Source: Pseudomonas sp. JAI120
GTDB taxonomy: Bacteria > Pseudomonadota > Gammaproteobacteria > Pseudomonadales > Pseudomonadaceae
DNA: 64,000 nucleotides
Direction: 5' to 3'
NCBI RefSeq assembly: GCF_014207255.1
Contig: NZ_JACHCZ010000004.1
Span: forward strand, 186,001 to 250,000
Position 1 is the first letter of the stretch. Each line of letters opens with the position of its first letter. Under the pieces are notes generated by a model. It saw only the letters and a list, made by a program, of their open reading frames with translations. It was not told where the DNA came from and searched no databases. Position numbers and translations under genes: made by a program. Below, one piece after another: positions 8,576 to 17,442 of this stretch.

Positions 8576-9272
8576 AACCTAACACCTCGTAGTCACGTTG
8601 ATAGGCACGCCTGACCAGACGGCGCGTGCGCGAGGAGCAAAAGTCCCTGACCGGTTCGTGGCGACGCCCCAGTGAAACATTCAGATGTGGCAGGGATGAG
8701 TCCACGCCGAGGCGTTCGCACAGGTGCTGGAAGTCTTGCTGCAAAGACTCCTGGCGCCCGAGAAATTCCATGGCCATCTGGCCCATGTGATCGACCAGGA
8801 AGTCCGTCTGGGGAGCGAAGTGCAATTGGCGTCGCAGGTTGTCCGGGTGCAGCCAGCCGGCAACGAAATGGTCGAAGTCACGGTAGCTGGAAACCAGCGC
8901 CTGGGCTTGCAGGTCGCGAGGGCCCATGGCGTTGCCGCGCAAATAGGTATAGGCCGAGTAGGCACGCTCCAGCGGGTCACGTACGAAAGCAAATTTGAAG
9001 CTGCGCTCGCAGTGCTGGGGAAATTGCTGCTCATACCAGTAATACGGCAAATGCCCCGGCCAGCGCCCATCGAGAAGTGCCGAACACACGCTGCTGCCGG
9101 CGCATTTGGGCACATGGATAAACACGCACTGGTGTCGTTCGAAAGCCGGGTTAAGCGTTGCCACCCCAGACAGGGATTTGTTCACCGCCTGGCGATCCAC
9201 CACCGACAAACGCCCCAGCAGAAACACCCTCTGGTGTTTGGGAAGCAGTTTCCACAGTAGACGTTGCAACAT
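8568..9272 (-). CDS. PAPS-dependent sulfotransferase family protein
   Basis: A protein of about 234 residues with the two PAPS-binding signatures of carbohydrate sulfotransferases: the 5'-phosphosulfate loop FIHVPKCAGSSVCSALL near residue 50 and the 3'-phosphate segment KFAFVRDPLERAYSAYTYLR near residue 95. It resembles the Sulfotransfer_2 family, which sulfates glycans. The start is either the GTG at 9284 or the ATG at 9272; I prefer the ATG. It is coupled to cysC, which makes its donor, and sits between hldE and msbA in the LPS core locus, so an LPS core or O-antigen sugar is the likely acceptor (inference). No signal peptide is visible, consistent with cytoplasmic modification before export. 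Confidence 0.88.
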   Translation of the reverse strand: MLQRLLWKLLPKHQRVFLLGRLSVVDRQAVNKSLSGVATLNPAFERHQCVFIHVPKCAGSSVCSALLDGRWPGHLPYYWYEQQFPQHCERSFKFAFVRDPLERAYSAYTYLRGNAMGPRDLQAQALVSSYRDFDHFVAGWLHPDNLRRQLHFAPQTDFLVDHMGQMAMEFLGRQESLQQDFQHLCERLGVDSSLPHLNVSLGRRHEPVRDFCSSRTRRLVRRAYQRDYEVLGYE

Positions 9273-9400
9273 TCCAATACTCACGTAAGAAGGTTAGCCC
9301 TCTCGTTCGTCATTCGAATCGAGAAGGCCAACATAACAAACGATGGGCGCTGGATTATTTGGCTTTGGTCAAGCCCTGTAACGGGCCTGATACAAACACG

Positions 9401-9419
9401 GGGGCGCATTGCGCGCCCC
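9401..9419. terminator. Hairpin after msbA
   Basis: Arms GGGGCGC and GCGCCCC with a 5-base loop lie 7 bases beyond the msbA stop. On the minus strand it is followed by a mixed, U-containing stretch without a clean U-run, so it may be a weak or rho-assisted terminator. The gap to the sulfotransferase gene is about 150 bases and holds nothing else obvious. Confidence 0.4.
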
Positions 9420-9425
9420 GGCTGG

Positions 9426-11234
9426 TCAGGTGATGTTCGCCGTGACCGGCTCGTCCAGCCCCATGGCGTGCAGGCGCGAGTAGTAGCCGCCCATGGCCAG
9501 CAGTTCGAGATGTGTCCCGCGCTCGACAATTTCACCGTGGTCCATCACCAGAATCAGGTCGGCTTTCTCGATGGTGGACAAGCGGTGCGCAATCACGAGG
9601 GTGGTGCGACCTTTCATGACCTTGTCCAGCGCAGCCTGGATATGCCGCTCGGACTCGGTGTCCAGGGCCGAAGTCGCCTCATCGAGGATCAGCAGCGGGG
9701 CATTTTTCAGCAGGGCCCGGGCGATCGCCAGGCGCTGACGTTGACCACCGGAAAGCAGCACGCCGTTTTCACCGACTTCGGTGTCCAGGCCTTTTGGCAG
9801 CTCGGAGATGAAGTCCATGGCGTAGGCGTCGGCGGCGGCTTTCTCGATGTCGGCACGCGGTGCATCCGCGAGGTCGCCGTAAGCGATGTTGTTGGCCACG
9901 GTGTCGTTGAACAAGGTCACATGCTGGGTCACCTGGGCCACGTGACGACGCAGGTTACGCAGGCGGTAGTCTTCGATCTCGACCTCGTCCAACAGGATTT
10001 CCCCGGTTTCGTGATGGTAAAAACGCGGGATCAGGCTGGCCAGGGTCGACTTGCCGCTGCCCGAACGCCCGACCAGGGCGATCATCTGCCCGGGGGCTGC
10101 GCTGAAACTGATGTTCTTGAGCACCTCACGCTCCGTACCCGGGTAGGTGAAGCTCAGGTTGCGCACGTCCAGGCGACCGCTGACGCGATCGCGCTCCACA
10201 GTGCCGCTGTCGACTTCGGGCTCTTCATCCAGCTGTTCGAAGATACTCTCGGCACCGGCCACGCCCTTCTGGATGGTCGAGCTGACTTCCGACAGCTGGC
10301 GAATCGGCTTGGGCAGCAGGCCCGCAGCCGTAATGTAGGCCACCAGGTCACCTGCGGTGGCTTCACCGCGCAACAGCAGCACCAGGAACATCAACGCGGC
10401 CATGGCCGTGTAGATCACCAGTTGCAGCATCGGCGTATAGACCGCACCGGTCTTGTTCATGCGCAGTTGCTTGTCGGTATTGCCCTGGCTGGCGGCGGCA
10501 AATCGACGCTCCTCGTAGCCTTCGCCACCGAAGCTGCGTACCACGCGGTAGCCCTGGATGGTCTCGGAGGCGACATGGGTAACGTCGCCCATTGCCACCT
10601 GGATTTTCTTGCTCTGCTTGCGGAATTTCTTGCTGGTGCTGCCGACCATGATCGCGATCAGCGGCAGGATTGCCAGCATTACCAAGGTCAGCTTCCAGTT
10701 CATCCACAGCAGGTAGCCGAACAGGAACACCACCGTCAGGCCTTCGCGGATCACCACCTTGATTGCATCGGTGGCCGCACCGGTGACCATGGTCACGTTG
10801 AAGGTGATACGGGAAATCAGGTGCCCGGAGTTGTGGGTATCGAAATAGCGGTTAGGCAATACCAGCAGCTTGTTGAACAGCTGGACCCGCAGGTCATGCA
10901 CCAGCCCCAAGGAAACCTTGGCCAGGTAGTAGTTGCCCAGGAAAGACCCCAGCCCCTGCCACGCGGCGATCAGGATGATCAGCAGCGGCACGGCCATCAG
11001 CAACTTCAGGTCCTTGAACAACGGGATGTTGGGCAGGAACACCACATCGGGGTTGCTCAAGCCATCGACGAAGTACTTGAGAATCCCGGCAAGCATTGGC
11101 TGGGTCGAAGCGAAGATCACGAAGCCCACGATACTCAGCAGGAACATGCCGAGGTACGGTTTCACATAGCCCAGCAACCGGAAATAGATTTTCAGGCTGG
11201 ATTCCTGGTCCGCTTTGGGCGGTGCGTCACTCAT
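9426..11234 (-). CDS. msbA: Lipid A export permease/ATP-binding protein MsbA
   Basis: A 602-residue ABC half-transporter that flips lipid A-core across the inner membrane as a homodimer. Six membrane helices occupy residues ~20-320 (for example YLGMFLLSIVGFVIFAST), then the nucleotide-binding domain with Walker A LVGRSGSGKSTLASL, the signature LLSGGQRQRLAIARALL, Walker B LLILDEATSALD and the switch His in TLVIAHRLSTI. It starts 10 bases after the waaL stop, so ligase and flippase share a transcript. Length and neighbours fit MsbA rather than another lipid exporter. Confidence 0.96.
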   Translation of the reverse strand: MSDAPPKADQESSLKIYFRLLGYVKPYLGMFLLSIVGFVIFASTQPMLAGILKYFVDGLSNPDVVFLPNIPLFKDLKLLMAVPLLIILIAAWQGLGSFLGNYYLAKVSLGLVHDLRVQLFNKLLVLPNRYFDTHNSGHLISRITFNVTMVTGAATDAIKVVIREGLTVVFLFGYLLWMNWKLTLVMLAILPLIAIMVGSTSKKFRKQSKKIQVAMGDVTHVASETIQGYRVVRSFGGEGYEERRFAAASQGNTDKQLRMNKTGAVYTPMLQLVIYTAMAALMFLVLLLRGEATAGDLVAYITAAGLLPKPIRQLSEVSSTIQKGVAGAESIFEQLDEEPEVDSGTVERDRVSGRLDVRNLSFTYPGTEREVLKNISFSAAPGQMIALVGRSGSGKSTLASLIPRFYHHETGEILLDEVEIEDYRLRNLRRHVAQVTQHVTLFNDTVANNIAYGDLADAPRADIEKAAADAYAMDFISELPKGLDTEVGENGVLLSGGQRQRLAIARALLKNAPLLILDEATSALDTESERHIQAALDKVMKGRTTLVIAHRLSTIEKADLILVMDHGEIVERGTHLELLAMGGYYSRLHAMGLDEPVTANIT

Positions 11235-11243
11235 GTGTCGAGC

Positions 11244-12422
11244 TCACTGGTTGGGTAGGACGCGAACTTTATCACACGCGTCGGGTTTGGCCCGAGCCCA
11301 GACCAAAACACTGGACATGGCAATCGGCAGCCAGGAGATAAACCACTCGGCCCGCGGCGTGCCGGTCAGGCTGGCGGCATCGAACTGCATGGCCAGGAAC
11401 GAAAACACCCACATGCCGATGACGCCCTTGCCATAGAGCGTGTCGCGGGCCTTCCAGGCCTGCCACAGCACACCGAACCACAGGCAGCTCCACAGCAGCA
11501 GGCCCGGCAGGCCCAACTCGATGCTCACGTGAGTGAACAGGTTGTGGGAGTGATCAAAAAAGAGGTTATCGGCAAATACCTTGTAGTCCCCGCCCAGCCC
11601 CAGGCCGGTCCACGGGCGCTCGCTGATCATCTGCACGGCGGCCATGAAGATCTGCGGGCGGTAAGACACACCACGGGCCAGCATCAGGGACTGCATGGCG
11701 AAGAACACCGCTAGCGCCGCGATGACCGCGCCAATGGCAATCACCGTGCTACGGCGGTCACGGCACCAGGCGGGCATTGCCACCACAGTCAGCAACAAGG
11801 CCAGTGCGGCACCACGGCTTTGGCTCAACACCACGAAAAGCCCGAGAAAACCGATAGACAGCACCCACGCCACTTGCATCCAACGACCACGGGGCAACCA
11901 GTGCAACAGCCAAACCGCAGCCAGGCCAATCACGTAGGCGCCCAATATCGGGTGGGACAACTGCCCTAAACCTTCGAGGCGGGCATTCCAGGCATTCTGC
12001 TCAAAGCCATAGAACTTGATGATCGCCACCAGCGACGACACGGCAAGCCCGAAGCCGCCCCACTGCATCACACGAATGACGCCTTCAGTTCGACCACACG
12101 CAAACACCGGGAAGAACAGCAGGAACACGCCGATGTACAGCAGACGCTTGGCCTCGCGCGACGGGTCTTGGGCGTTGGTCCACAACAGACTGATCGCCCC
12201 CCAGACGGCAAGCGCGGCGACCATCAGGCACAGCCAGCGCTGTTCGCGCCAGACTTCCTTGAGACGCTCACGGGCCGACCAGGCAAACACCATCGCCGGC
12301 AACCACAGAAACAGTGTCAAACCCTGTTGATAAATCTTATTGGTCGGGGCAAAAGCAATCGCCAACAAAAACCAAAGTAACCCGAAAATCATCCATACCT
12401 GCGCCCAACGACTTGCTTGCAT
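11244..12422 (-). CDS. waaL: O-antigen ligase family protein
   Basis: A 392-residue polytopic inner-membrane protein with about 10-12 hydrophobic segments (FGLLWFLLAIAF, LGAYVIGLAAVWLLHWL and others). The Wzy_C/ligase motif with the catalytic His region is near residue 300: FFDHSHNLFTHVSIELGLPG. It joins undecaprenyl-linked O antigen to lipid A-core at the periplasmic face. I start at the ATG at 12422 because a good AGGAGCG site precedes it; an upstream ATG at 12461 lacks one. Placed directly before msbA. WaaL and Wzy share this fold; position in the core locus favours WaaL. Confidence 0.9.
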   Translation of the reverse strand: MQASRWAQVWMIFGLLWFLLAIAFAPTNKIYQQGLTLFLWLPAMVFAWSARERLKEVWREQRWLCLMVAALAVWGAISLLWTNAQDPSREAKRLLYIGVFLLFFPVFACGRTEGVIRVMQWGGFGLAVSSLVAIIKFYGFEQNAWNARLEGLGQLSHPILGAYVIGLAAVWLLHWLPRGRWMQVAWVLSIGFLGLFVVLSQSRGAALALLLTVVAMPAWCRDRRSTVIAIGAVIAALAVFFAMQSLMLARGVSYRPQIFMAAVQMISERPWTGLGLGGDYKVFADNLFFDHSHNLFTHVSIELGLPGLLLWSCLWFGVLWQAWKARDTLYGKGVIGMWVFSFLAMQFDAASLTGTPRAEWFISWLPIAMSSVLVWARAKPDACDKVRVLPNQ

Positions 12423-12531
12423 CACCCGCTCCTGAATACGTTCAACCCGCCAACCCGGCATGGTTAAAACCCAAAACTTTCGGCATTATTACCGACCACT
12501 GTGCCCGCGACTCCCACAAGGCTTTCCGACG

Positions 12532-13137
12532 ATGCAATGTTCAAGGCTTTCCCAAGCCGATTTAACCGCGATGATTGAAGGTGCCAAAATCCTGGAACAG
12601 GACAGCTATGGCCCCAAAGTCTACCTGCTGACCGACGGGAATATCCTCAAACTGTTTCGTCGCAAGCGCCTGCTTTCGTCCGCGCTGTTTCGCCCGTACT
12701 CCAAGCGTTTCATCGACAATGTGGCGCAGTTGCAACAGCGCGGCATCCCGACCATGACCGTGCTCGCGTTCTTTCAACTGACGAGGCCCGGCATGACCGC
12801 CGTACTCTACCGTCCTTTGCCGGGCGAAACGCTGCGCCAGATTTCCAATCGTGAAGGCTTTGACTGGCACACGAACCTCGACCCGCTCGTGGCCCTTATT
12901 CGCCGTCTGCATGGCGCGGGCATCTACTTCCGCTCGTTGCACCTGGGCAATATTGTCGTGACACCGGACAATGAAATGGGCCTGATCGACGTGGCCGACA
13001 TGCGTTTCCTGCGCGCGCCCTTGAACCCGGAATTGGCAAGGCGCAACCTGCAACACTTCGCTCGCTATATTGCGCGCGAGAAGCTGAACGAGCGCTTTCC
13101 AATGCAAGCACTGGAGCAAGCGCTGCTAGCAGCATGA
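12532..13137 (+). CDS. Kinase-fold protein, often named toluene tolerance protein
   Basis: A 201-residue protein starting MQCSRLSQADLTAMIEGAKI at the ATG at 12532; it lies between, and opposite to, waaL and a glycosyltransferase gene, overlapping the latter's 3' end by 12 bases. It looks like a lipopolysaccharide kinase/APH fold: VYLLTDGNILKLFRRKR fits the Lys-containing N-lobe, LIRRLHGAGIYFRSLHLGN the catalytic loop and MGLIDVADMRF the metal-binding Asp. In the loop the usual HGDLHxxN reads FRSLHLGN, so the catalytic Asp is replaced by Ser. I recall PA4998 at this place in P. aeruginosa. Function is unproven; a role linked to LPS core phosphate is inferred from context only. Confidence 0.8.
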   Translation: MQCSRLSQADLTAMIEGAKILEQDSYGPKVYLLTDGNILKLFRRKRLLSSALFRPYSKRFIDNVAQLQQRGIPTMTVLAFFQLTRPGMTAVLYRPLPGETLRQISNREGFDWHTNLDPLVALIRRLHGAGIYFRSLHLGNIVVTPDNEMGLIDVADMRFLRAPLNPELARRNLQHFARYIAREKLNERFPMQALEQALLAA

Positions 13138-14223
13138 GAACAGCCGCCGGGTGGTTTCAGTGAAATCATTCCAGGCCTGCTCCGGCGCCAACGCCCGCGA
13201 CTGAGCTTCGACTACCTGCTCGCCGGAACTCACGAACGCACGGGTCAGGAGGTCAGCCCAGGACGCGGTGCTGTCTACGGGCGCGTACCAGCCGGCATCA
13301 CCCAGTTGTTCACGGAACACCGCCAGCTCACTGGTCAGTACCGGCACGCCAGCCATCACCGCCTCTTGCAGGATCAACCCCAGGCCCTCTTCCGTCGACG
13401 GAATGGCGACCCAGTCAAACGCCCGATAAAGGGTCGCCGCCTCAGGAAGATGCCCCGGCAAGGACACCTTGTCGCGCAAGCCAAGCGCCTCGATACGCGC
13501 CTCAAGCCTGGGTCTTGCCGGCCCCTCGCCGACGATCACCAGGCGCGCCCCCGGCTGATCGGCCGTTGCACTGGCAAAGGCTTCCAGCAAACAGCCAAAC
13601 CCCTTGCCGTCTACCAACCGACCTACCGCACCCACCACCGGTGAGCTCTCCAACGGCAAGTCCAGACAGGAGCGAGCCTGCTCACGGGAAAGCGCTGCGG
13701 CACGAAACACAGCAGGATCGAAGGCACTGCGCAACACCGCCACGGGCCGTTGCAGGTAACGTTCAAGGGAGCTGGCGAGGGTTTGCGACACGGCCGCCAG
13801 CGTCAGTTGCGACGCTGGGAACTGCTCGAAGAGCTTGTGATCAGCTTTGCGCAAGCGCGTGACACCATGAAAAATCACCACTGCCCGCACCTGCGGCAGG
13901 TGCTTGAGCACCGGTAGAAGCACCCGCGCGACACCGATGCCATCAAGCAGCACAACCTGCACATCTTCAGGCAGGGCCTTCTGGAAGCGCGCGCGCATCC
14001 AGGGCATCAGCCACTTCCACAGGTGCCGCCCTTTGAGCCTGGCAGACGAGAGGTTCCACTCGACGGCCTGTTCGACCAGGCCATCGCTACCAACCGCACT
14101 GCCCTGAAGCAACCAGGTGTGAATCGGCACGTCGCCGTCGGCATGGGACAATATTTGCTGATGAACCTTCTGCACCGAAGCAAATGCAGAGCCACCAGCC
14201 CACATGATGTTGAGAATACTCAT
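13126..14223 (-). CDS. GT4-type glycosyltransferase of the LPS core locus
   Basis: A 365-residue GT-B glycosyltransferase. The N-terminal half has IMWAGGSAFASVQKVHQQIL. The C-terminal sugar-nucleotide domain shows VGAVGRLVDGKGFGCLLEAF, RLVIVGEGPARPRLEARI and the E-x7-E motif in STEEGLGLILQEAVMAGVPVL. It transfers a sugar from a nucleotide donor, very probably to the LPS outer core given its place between waaL and ssg. P. aeruginosa has wapR in this interval; this protein is not recognisably WapR, so the outer core here may differ. Donor and linkage are unknown. It runs 39 bases downstream of the GT2 gene. Confidence 0.87.
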   Translation of the reverse strand: MSILNIMWAGGSAFASVQKVHQQILSHADGDVPIHTWLLQGSAVGSDGLVEQAVEWNLSSARLKGRHLWKWLMPWMRARFQKALPEDVQVVLLDGIGVARVLLPVLKHLPQVRAVVIFHGVTRLRKADHKLFEQFPASQLTLAAVSQTLASSLERYLQRPVAVLRSAFDPAVFRAAALSREQARSCLDLPLESSPVVGAVGRLVDGKGFGCLLEAFASATADQPGARLVIVGEGPARPRLEARIEALGLRDKVSLPGHLPEAATLYRAFDWVAIPSTEEGLGLILQEAVMAGVPVLTSELAVFREQLGDAGWYAPVDSTASWADLLTRAFVSSGEQVVEAQSRALAPEQAWNDFTETTRRLFSCC

Positions 14224-14262
14224 CGAAAAAACCTTATGCGGCGTTGGTAGAGCTCGTCGTAT

Positions 14263-15027
14263 TTACTGGTGGATCAACCAGCCGATACCAACCCCCAGGA
14301 TCAGCATGAGCACCAGCTTGATCCGCTCTCGCCGCTTGCGCCGCGCCTTGGTCAAGCGCTCTGCTGCCGTCGCCACATGCAAACCAAAACCGGTGTGCAA
14401 AACGGCATCACCTTCCAGGGTAACCGCGGGCAGGTTCAACTGCGCGTAACGCCTGGAAAGCCCCTTCTCACCTTCAAAACCGGCATAGGGCGCACATAAC
14501 CAATATTCCTTGATACGCCGCAGGCCCGGGTTCAGCGAAAACCCCTGCCAGTCAGGCTTATCGGACAGCAAGGGATAACAAGGCACCCCACCAATCACCT
14601 CACGCGCCCCCAGATGGATATAGGGACTGTGCACCTGTAAATCGTAAACGTAATTACGCAACCAGACCTGCAGAATATCGGGGCGTTGCTCCAGGACCGT
14701 CTTGGAATCCTCGACAAAACCGGGTCGATAAAACGCCCAATCATCTTCGCAATGGAATATGTACGGGGTCTTGACCAACCCATAGGCCAAGTCGATGGAT
14801 GCCAATTGCCCCAGCTTCGGACGGTTGATCAAGAACGTACAATGGCCGAGCCAATGCTCAGGAATCGCCAGGCGTACCGCGTCATCGCCAGAGTCTTCGG
14901 TAATGAAGACTTCGCGGATGGTCGCTGTATTGAACAGATCGAAGCTCGCGAGCGTGCGCTTCAACAAATCGAAGCGACCACAACTGGTCACGACGAGCGT
15001 TATATCGCTTTGAGGGGAGAACTGCAT
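14263..15027 (-). CDS. GT2/GT-A fold glycosyltransferase with C-terminal membrane helix
   Basis: A 254-residue protein with a GT-A fold start (DITLVVTSCGRFDLLKRTLA), the segment EVFITEDSGDD and a DxD-like acidic motif in YIFHCEDDWAFYRPGF (EDDW), as in families that transfer sugars from nucleotide donors. The last 25 residues are basic followed by one helix (KARRKRRERIKLVLMLILGVGIGWLIHQ region), so it is probably tethered to the inner membrane. It sits between the GT4 gene and ssg on the same strand and is likely an LPS outer-core transferase. Position resembles that of wapR in P. aeruginosa, but I cannot claim orthology. Confidence 0.82.
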   Translation of the reverse strand: MQFSPQSDITLVVTSCGRFDLLKRTLASFDLFNTATIREVFITEDSGDDAVRLAIPEHWLGHCTFLINRPKLGQLASIDLAYGLVKTPYIFHCEDDWAFYRPGFVEDSKTVLEQRPDILQVWLRNYVYDLQVHSPYIHLGAREVIGGVPCYPLLSDKPDWQGFSLNPGLRRIKEYWLCAPYAGFEGEKGLSRRYAQLNLPAVTLEGDAVLHTGFGLHVATAAERLTKARRKRRERIKLVLMLILGVGIGWLIHQ

Positions 15028-15076
15028 TCAAGCCTCGAAATATCATAAGGCCACCAGACGCGGCCACTGGCAGATA

Positions 15077-16033
15077 TCAAACGCCTAGTTTCAAGCGCAA
15101 TGTTTCCAGCAAACTCAACGGTGCTCGGGGACGCAGCGGCGGCTCCAGGGCCTCGACAATGCGCTGGCCGATGCGCGCAAAGCTGAACTGGCTGACCGCG
15201 AGGTCTTGCCCGTTGCGCGCAATCTCGGCCGCCAGTTGAGGATTTGATCGCAATGCGGCGAGTTTTTCCTGCAACTGGGGAATGTCTTTGTAGAACACCA
15301 CATTGACCATGTCCTTGAAGCCAAGGGCTTGGTTTTCCCCGGCCCCCTGGTCAAACGCCAACAGCACACAACCACAGGCCATGGCCTCGAAGTTCTTGAT
15401 CATATACTCGCCCATGCCCACGTCGGCACTGACGAAAAACCGAATCCGGTTGAGGGTCGTGCAATATTCCTCACCCGATTTGGTGCGCGTGACCACCAAA
15501 GGTTCAACGCGGGCCAACTCATCGAGCAACGCCTTGCGACCGCTATAGGCCACGCTGTTGGTGCTGCCGACAAATGCCAGCTCAATGTCACGCTCCAACC
15601 CCTGGGCCTGCAACAGCGCCTGATCGTAGCCCTTGGGCACGAACACCGCATCAAAGCCCTCGGCGCGCAGGCGCTCGGTCACCATATACCCCGAGCTGAT
15701 GATCCGGGCCCACGGCAAGCGACGGTAATGGGCACTGAACTTGCCCGTGTACTTGCAGGGAATGTAGTTCTGGTAGGCGTCGTGTTCGAGGATCACCAGG
15801 TTCGGGATCGTACGGATAAAGCCGGCCTGGCGAATTTCCTGCTTGAACCGCAGGAAAAACACGATGCGGTCATAACGGGTCACGTCGACTTCGCGCCTGA
15901 AGTAAGCGCGCAGGTTGCGCTGATCAGCGCTACTCAGCCAACGCGTATCACACTCGCAGTGCTCGGCGATGCCTTCGTACAGGCGATCCAGAATCGCGCG
16001 CTGTTCTTTCTGTACCAGAAACAAAACTTTCAT
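15077..16033 (-). CDS. ssg: Ssg-like cell-surface sugar glycosyltransferase
   Basis: A 318-residue GT-B type protein (MKVLFLVQKEQRAILDRLYE). The C-terminal half has ELAFVGSTNSVAYSGRKALL and NFEAMACGCVLLAF, the donor-binding segment shared with the Glyco_trans_1-like group. It matches what I recall of Pseudomonas Ssg (PA5001), needed for a normal surface glycan, motility and phage or host interactions. The ATG at 16033 is preceded by AAAGGAAAGG; a GTG five codons earlier is possible and would overlap the dnpA stop. It lies directly after dnpA, the same order as in P. aeruginosa. Confidence 0.8.
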   Translation of the reverse strand: MKVLFLVQKEQRAILDRLYEGIAEHCECDTRWLSSADQRNLRAYFRREVDVTRYDRIVFFLRFKQEIRQAGFIRTIPNLVILEHDAYQNYIPCKYTGKFSAHYRRLPWARIISSGYMVTERLRAEGFDAVFVPKGYDQALLQAQGLERDIELAFVGSTNSVAYSGRKALLDELARVEPLVVTRTKSGEEYCTTLNRIRFFVSADVGMGEYMIKNFEAMACGCVLLAFDQGAGENQALGFKDMVNVVFYKDIPQLQEKLAALRSNPQLAAEIARNGQDLAVSQFSFARIGQRIVEALEPPLRPRAPLSLLETLRLKLGV

Positions 16034-16044
16034 GACCTTTCCTT

Positions 16045-17442
16045 TCACAAACGCCAGAACAACTCATGCCGTCGTACGGCCTTGCGGAAAAACTCGTTCT
16101 CACCATAAGGCGACCGCGCCCGCCCCGCCAAGACCCGCTGCAGCCAGCGCCGCACACGGCGCTTGAACGGCGGGGCGGGTTGCAGGTCATGCATCATGCC
16201 CAGCGCCATGGCCTTGTCGCGCTGCTGTGCCGGCGACAGCGACAGGCTGCACGGCCACAGTTCCTGCGCGTCATCGAACAGCGGCGGCAAGGCAATACCG
16301 GCACCCGCGTCCCCCATGGGCCAGCGGTCGTTGTCATGCAGGTGGTTGGCGTAACCGAGCACGGTGGTCGGCTGCCACTCCAAACCCTGCAAGGCTTCGA
16401 TCACCGCTTGCTGCGCGCAGATGTGATCAGGATGGGGATCCAGGATCGGATGGGGCAAGACGATCACTTCAGGGCGTGCGGTCAGCAGTAACTGACGCAG
16501 ATCAGCGAGCAGGTTCTGCCAGGTCGGCAGGCCATCGGCATCCGCCGGCAACGGGAAAGGATTGAATTGGCGGAACAGGCGGGTATCCGACAGGTCGGCC
16601 TCGCGCGAAGCGATCGGCTGATCAGGCGCAGCGCGCATCGCCGGCAGTTGCAGGCAGAAGTAACCCAGCTGTACGCAGTGCGCCTGTGGCACCCCGGCCC
16701 AAAGCGGCACGGCAATGCTGTCCCAGGCACGCAGGCGCCCTTTGATTCGCGCGGCCTCGACCGGATCCAGGCCCATGTGCTGATAGTGCTCGGCTTCGAT
16801 TTCACCGGCGGTGAGGGTCACGATCCACGGCTTGTCGGCCTGGCTGTAAAGGCCAAAGGCAGCCAGTTCGGCATCGTCGGCGTGAGGCGCGATAACCATG
16901 ACCCGTTGCGCCGAATAATCCGGCGTGCCCCAGGCCCACAGCCGAGGAGCGCCCTGCAGGCTGCAAAAGCGCCCGCGTAAACGCAGCTCACCGGACATCA
17001 GGGCCGGTGCCCAGCCACTGAGGTTCAGATAACGGACACCGTTTACCCCACGCTCGAAAGCTTGCCGGTCCGTGTTGTCACCCGCCGAAATTTCAACCAC
17101 AGGGTCGAGAAAACGTCCCAGCCAGCTGCCCTTGACCTTGATAGCCAACACCAGCGTCGCCTCGGCTTGCAGCGGCGAATCCACCCGCAGCCGGTTACCT
17201 TCGAAGCGAACCCCAGCCACCTCGGCATCCGCCGAAAACCGGTATTGGTAGTCTTCGTTGGGCGCATAAAACAGATGGTCGGCAAACCATGCCTCGTGGG
17301 CGACCCAGGCCAGTACACCGAGCACCAACGGCAGCCACCAGGCCACCCAGAGGCCAATCACCACCAGCAACAGCAGGCCGATCAGCAAGCCGACCCGTTT
17401 ATTGCGCCGATGGCGCTTGAGCAATTGCTGTTTGCGGCTCAT
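16045..17442 (-). CDS. dnpA: PIG-L family de-N-acetylase (DnpA-like)
   Basis: A 465-residue protein with two N-terminal membrane segments (LIGLLLLVVIGLWVAWWLP and the next hydrophobic run) and then a PIG-L/LmbE zinc hydrolase domain. The zinc motifs are present: VIAPHADDAELAAFG (AHxDDxE type) near residue 200 and HPILDPHPDHICAQ (HPDH) near residue 350. DnpA in P. aeruginosa (PA5002) is a de-N-acetylase linked to LPS core and fluoroquinolone persistence; the same neighbours, mig-14 and ssg, are present here. Its ATG overlaps the stop of mig-14 (ATGA). Likely substrate is an N-acetylated LPS core or surface sugar. Confidence 0.87.
   Translation of the reverse strand: MSRKQQLLKRHRRNKRVGLLIGLLLLVVIGLWVAWWLPLVLGVLAWVAHEAWFADHLFYAPNEDYQYRFSADAEVAGVRFEGNRLRVDSPLQAEATLVLAIKVKGSWLGRFLDPVVEISAGDNTDRQAFERGVNGVRYLNLSGWAPALMSGELRLRGRFCSLQGAPRLWAWGTPDYSAQRVMVIAPHADDAELAAFGLYSQADKPWIVTLTAGEIEAEHYQHMGLDPVEAARIKGRLRAWDSIAVPLWAGVPQAHCVQLGYFCLQLPAMRAAPDQPIASREADLSDTRLFRQFNPFPLPADADGLPTWQNLLADLRQLLLTARPEVIVLPHPILDPHPDHICAQQAVIEALQGLEWQPTTVLGYANHLHDNDRWPMGDAGAGIALPPLFDDAQELWPCSLSLSPAQQRDKAMALGMMHDLQPAPPFKRRVRRWLQRVLAGRARSPYGENEFFRKAVRRHELFWRL

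Noticed and set aside
9264..11258. A 664-codon plus-strand open frame over msbA
   Set aside because: Antisense shadow of msbA, with His/Gln-rich composition typical of reverse reading.
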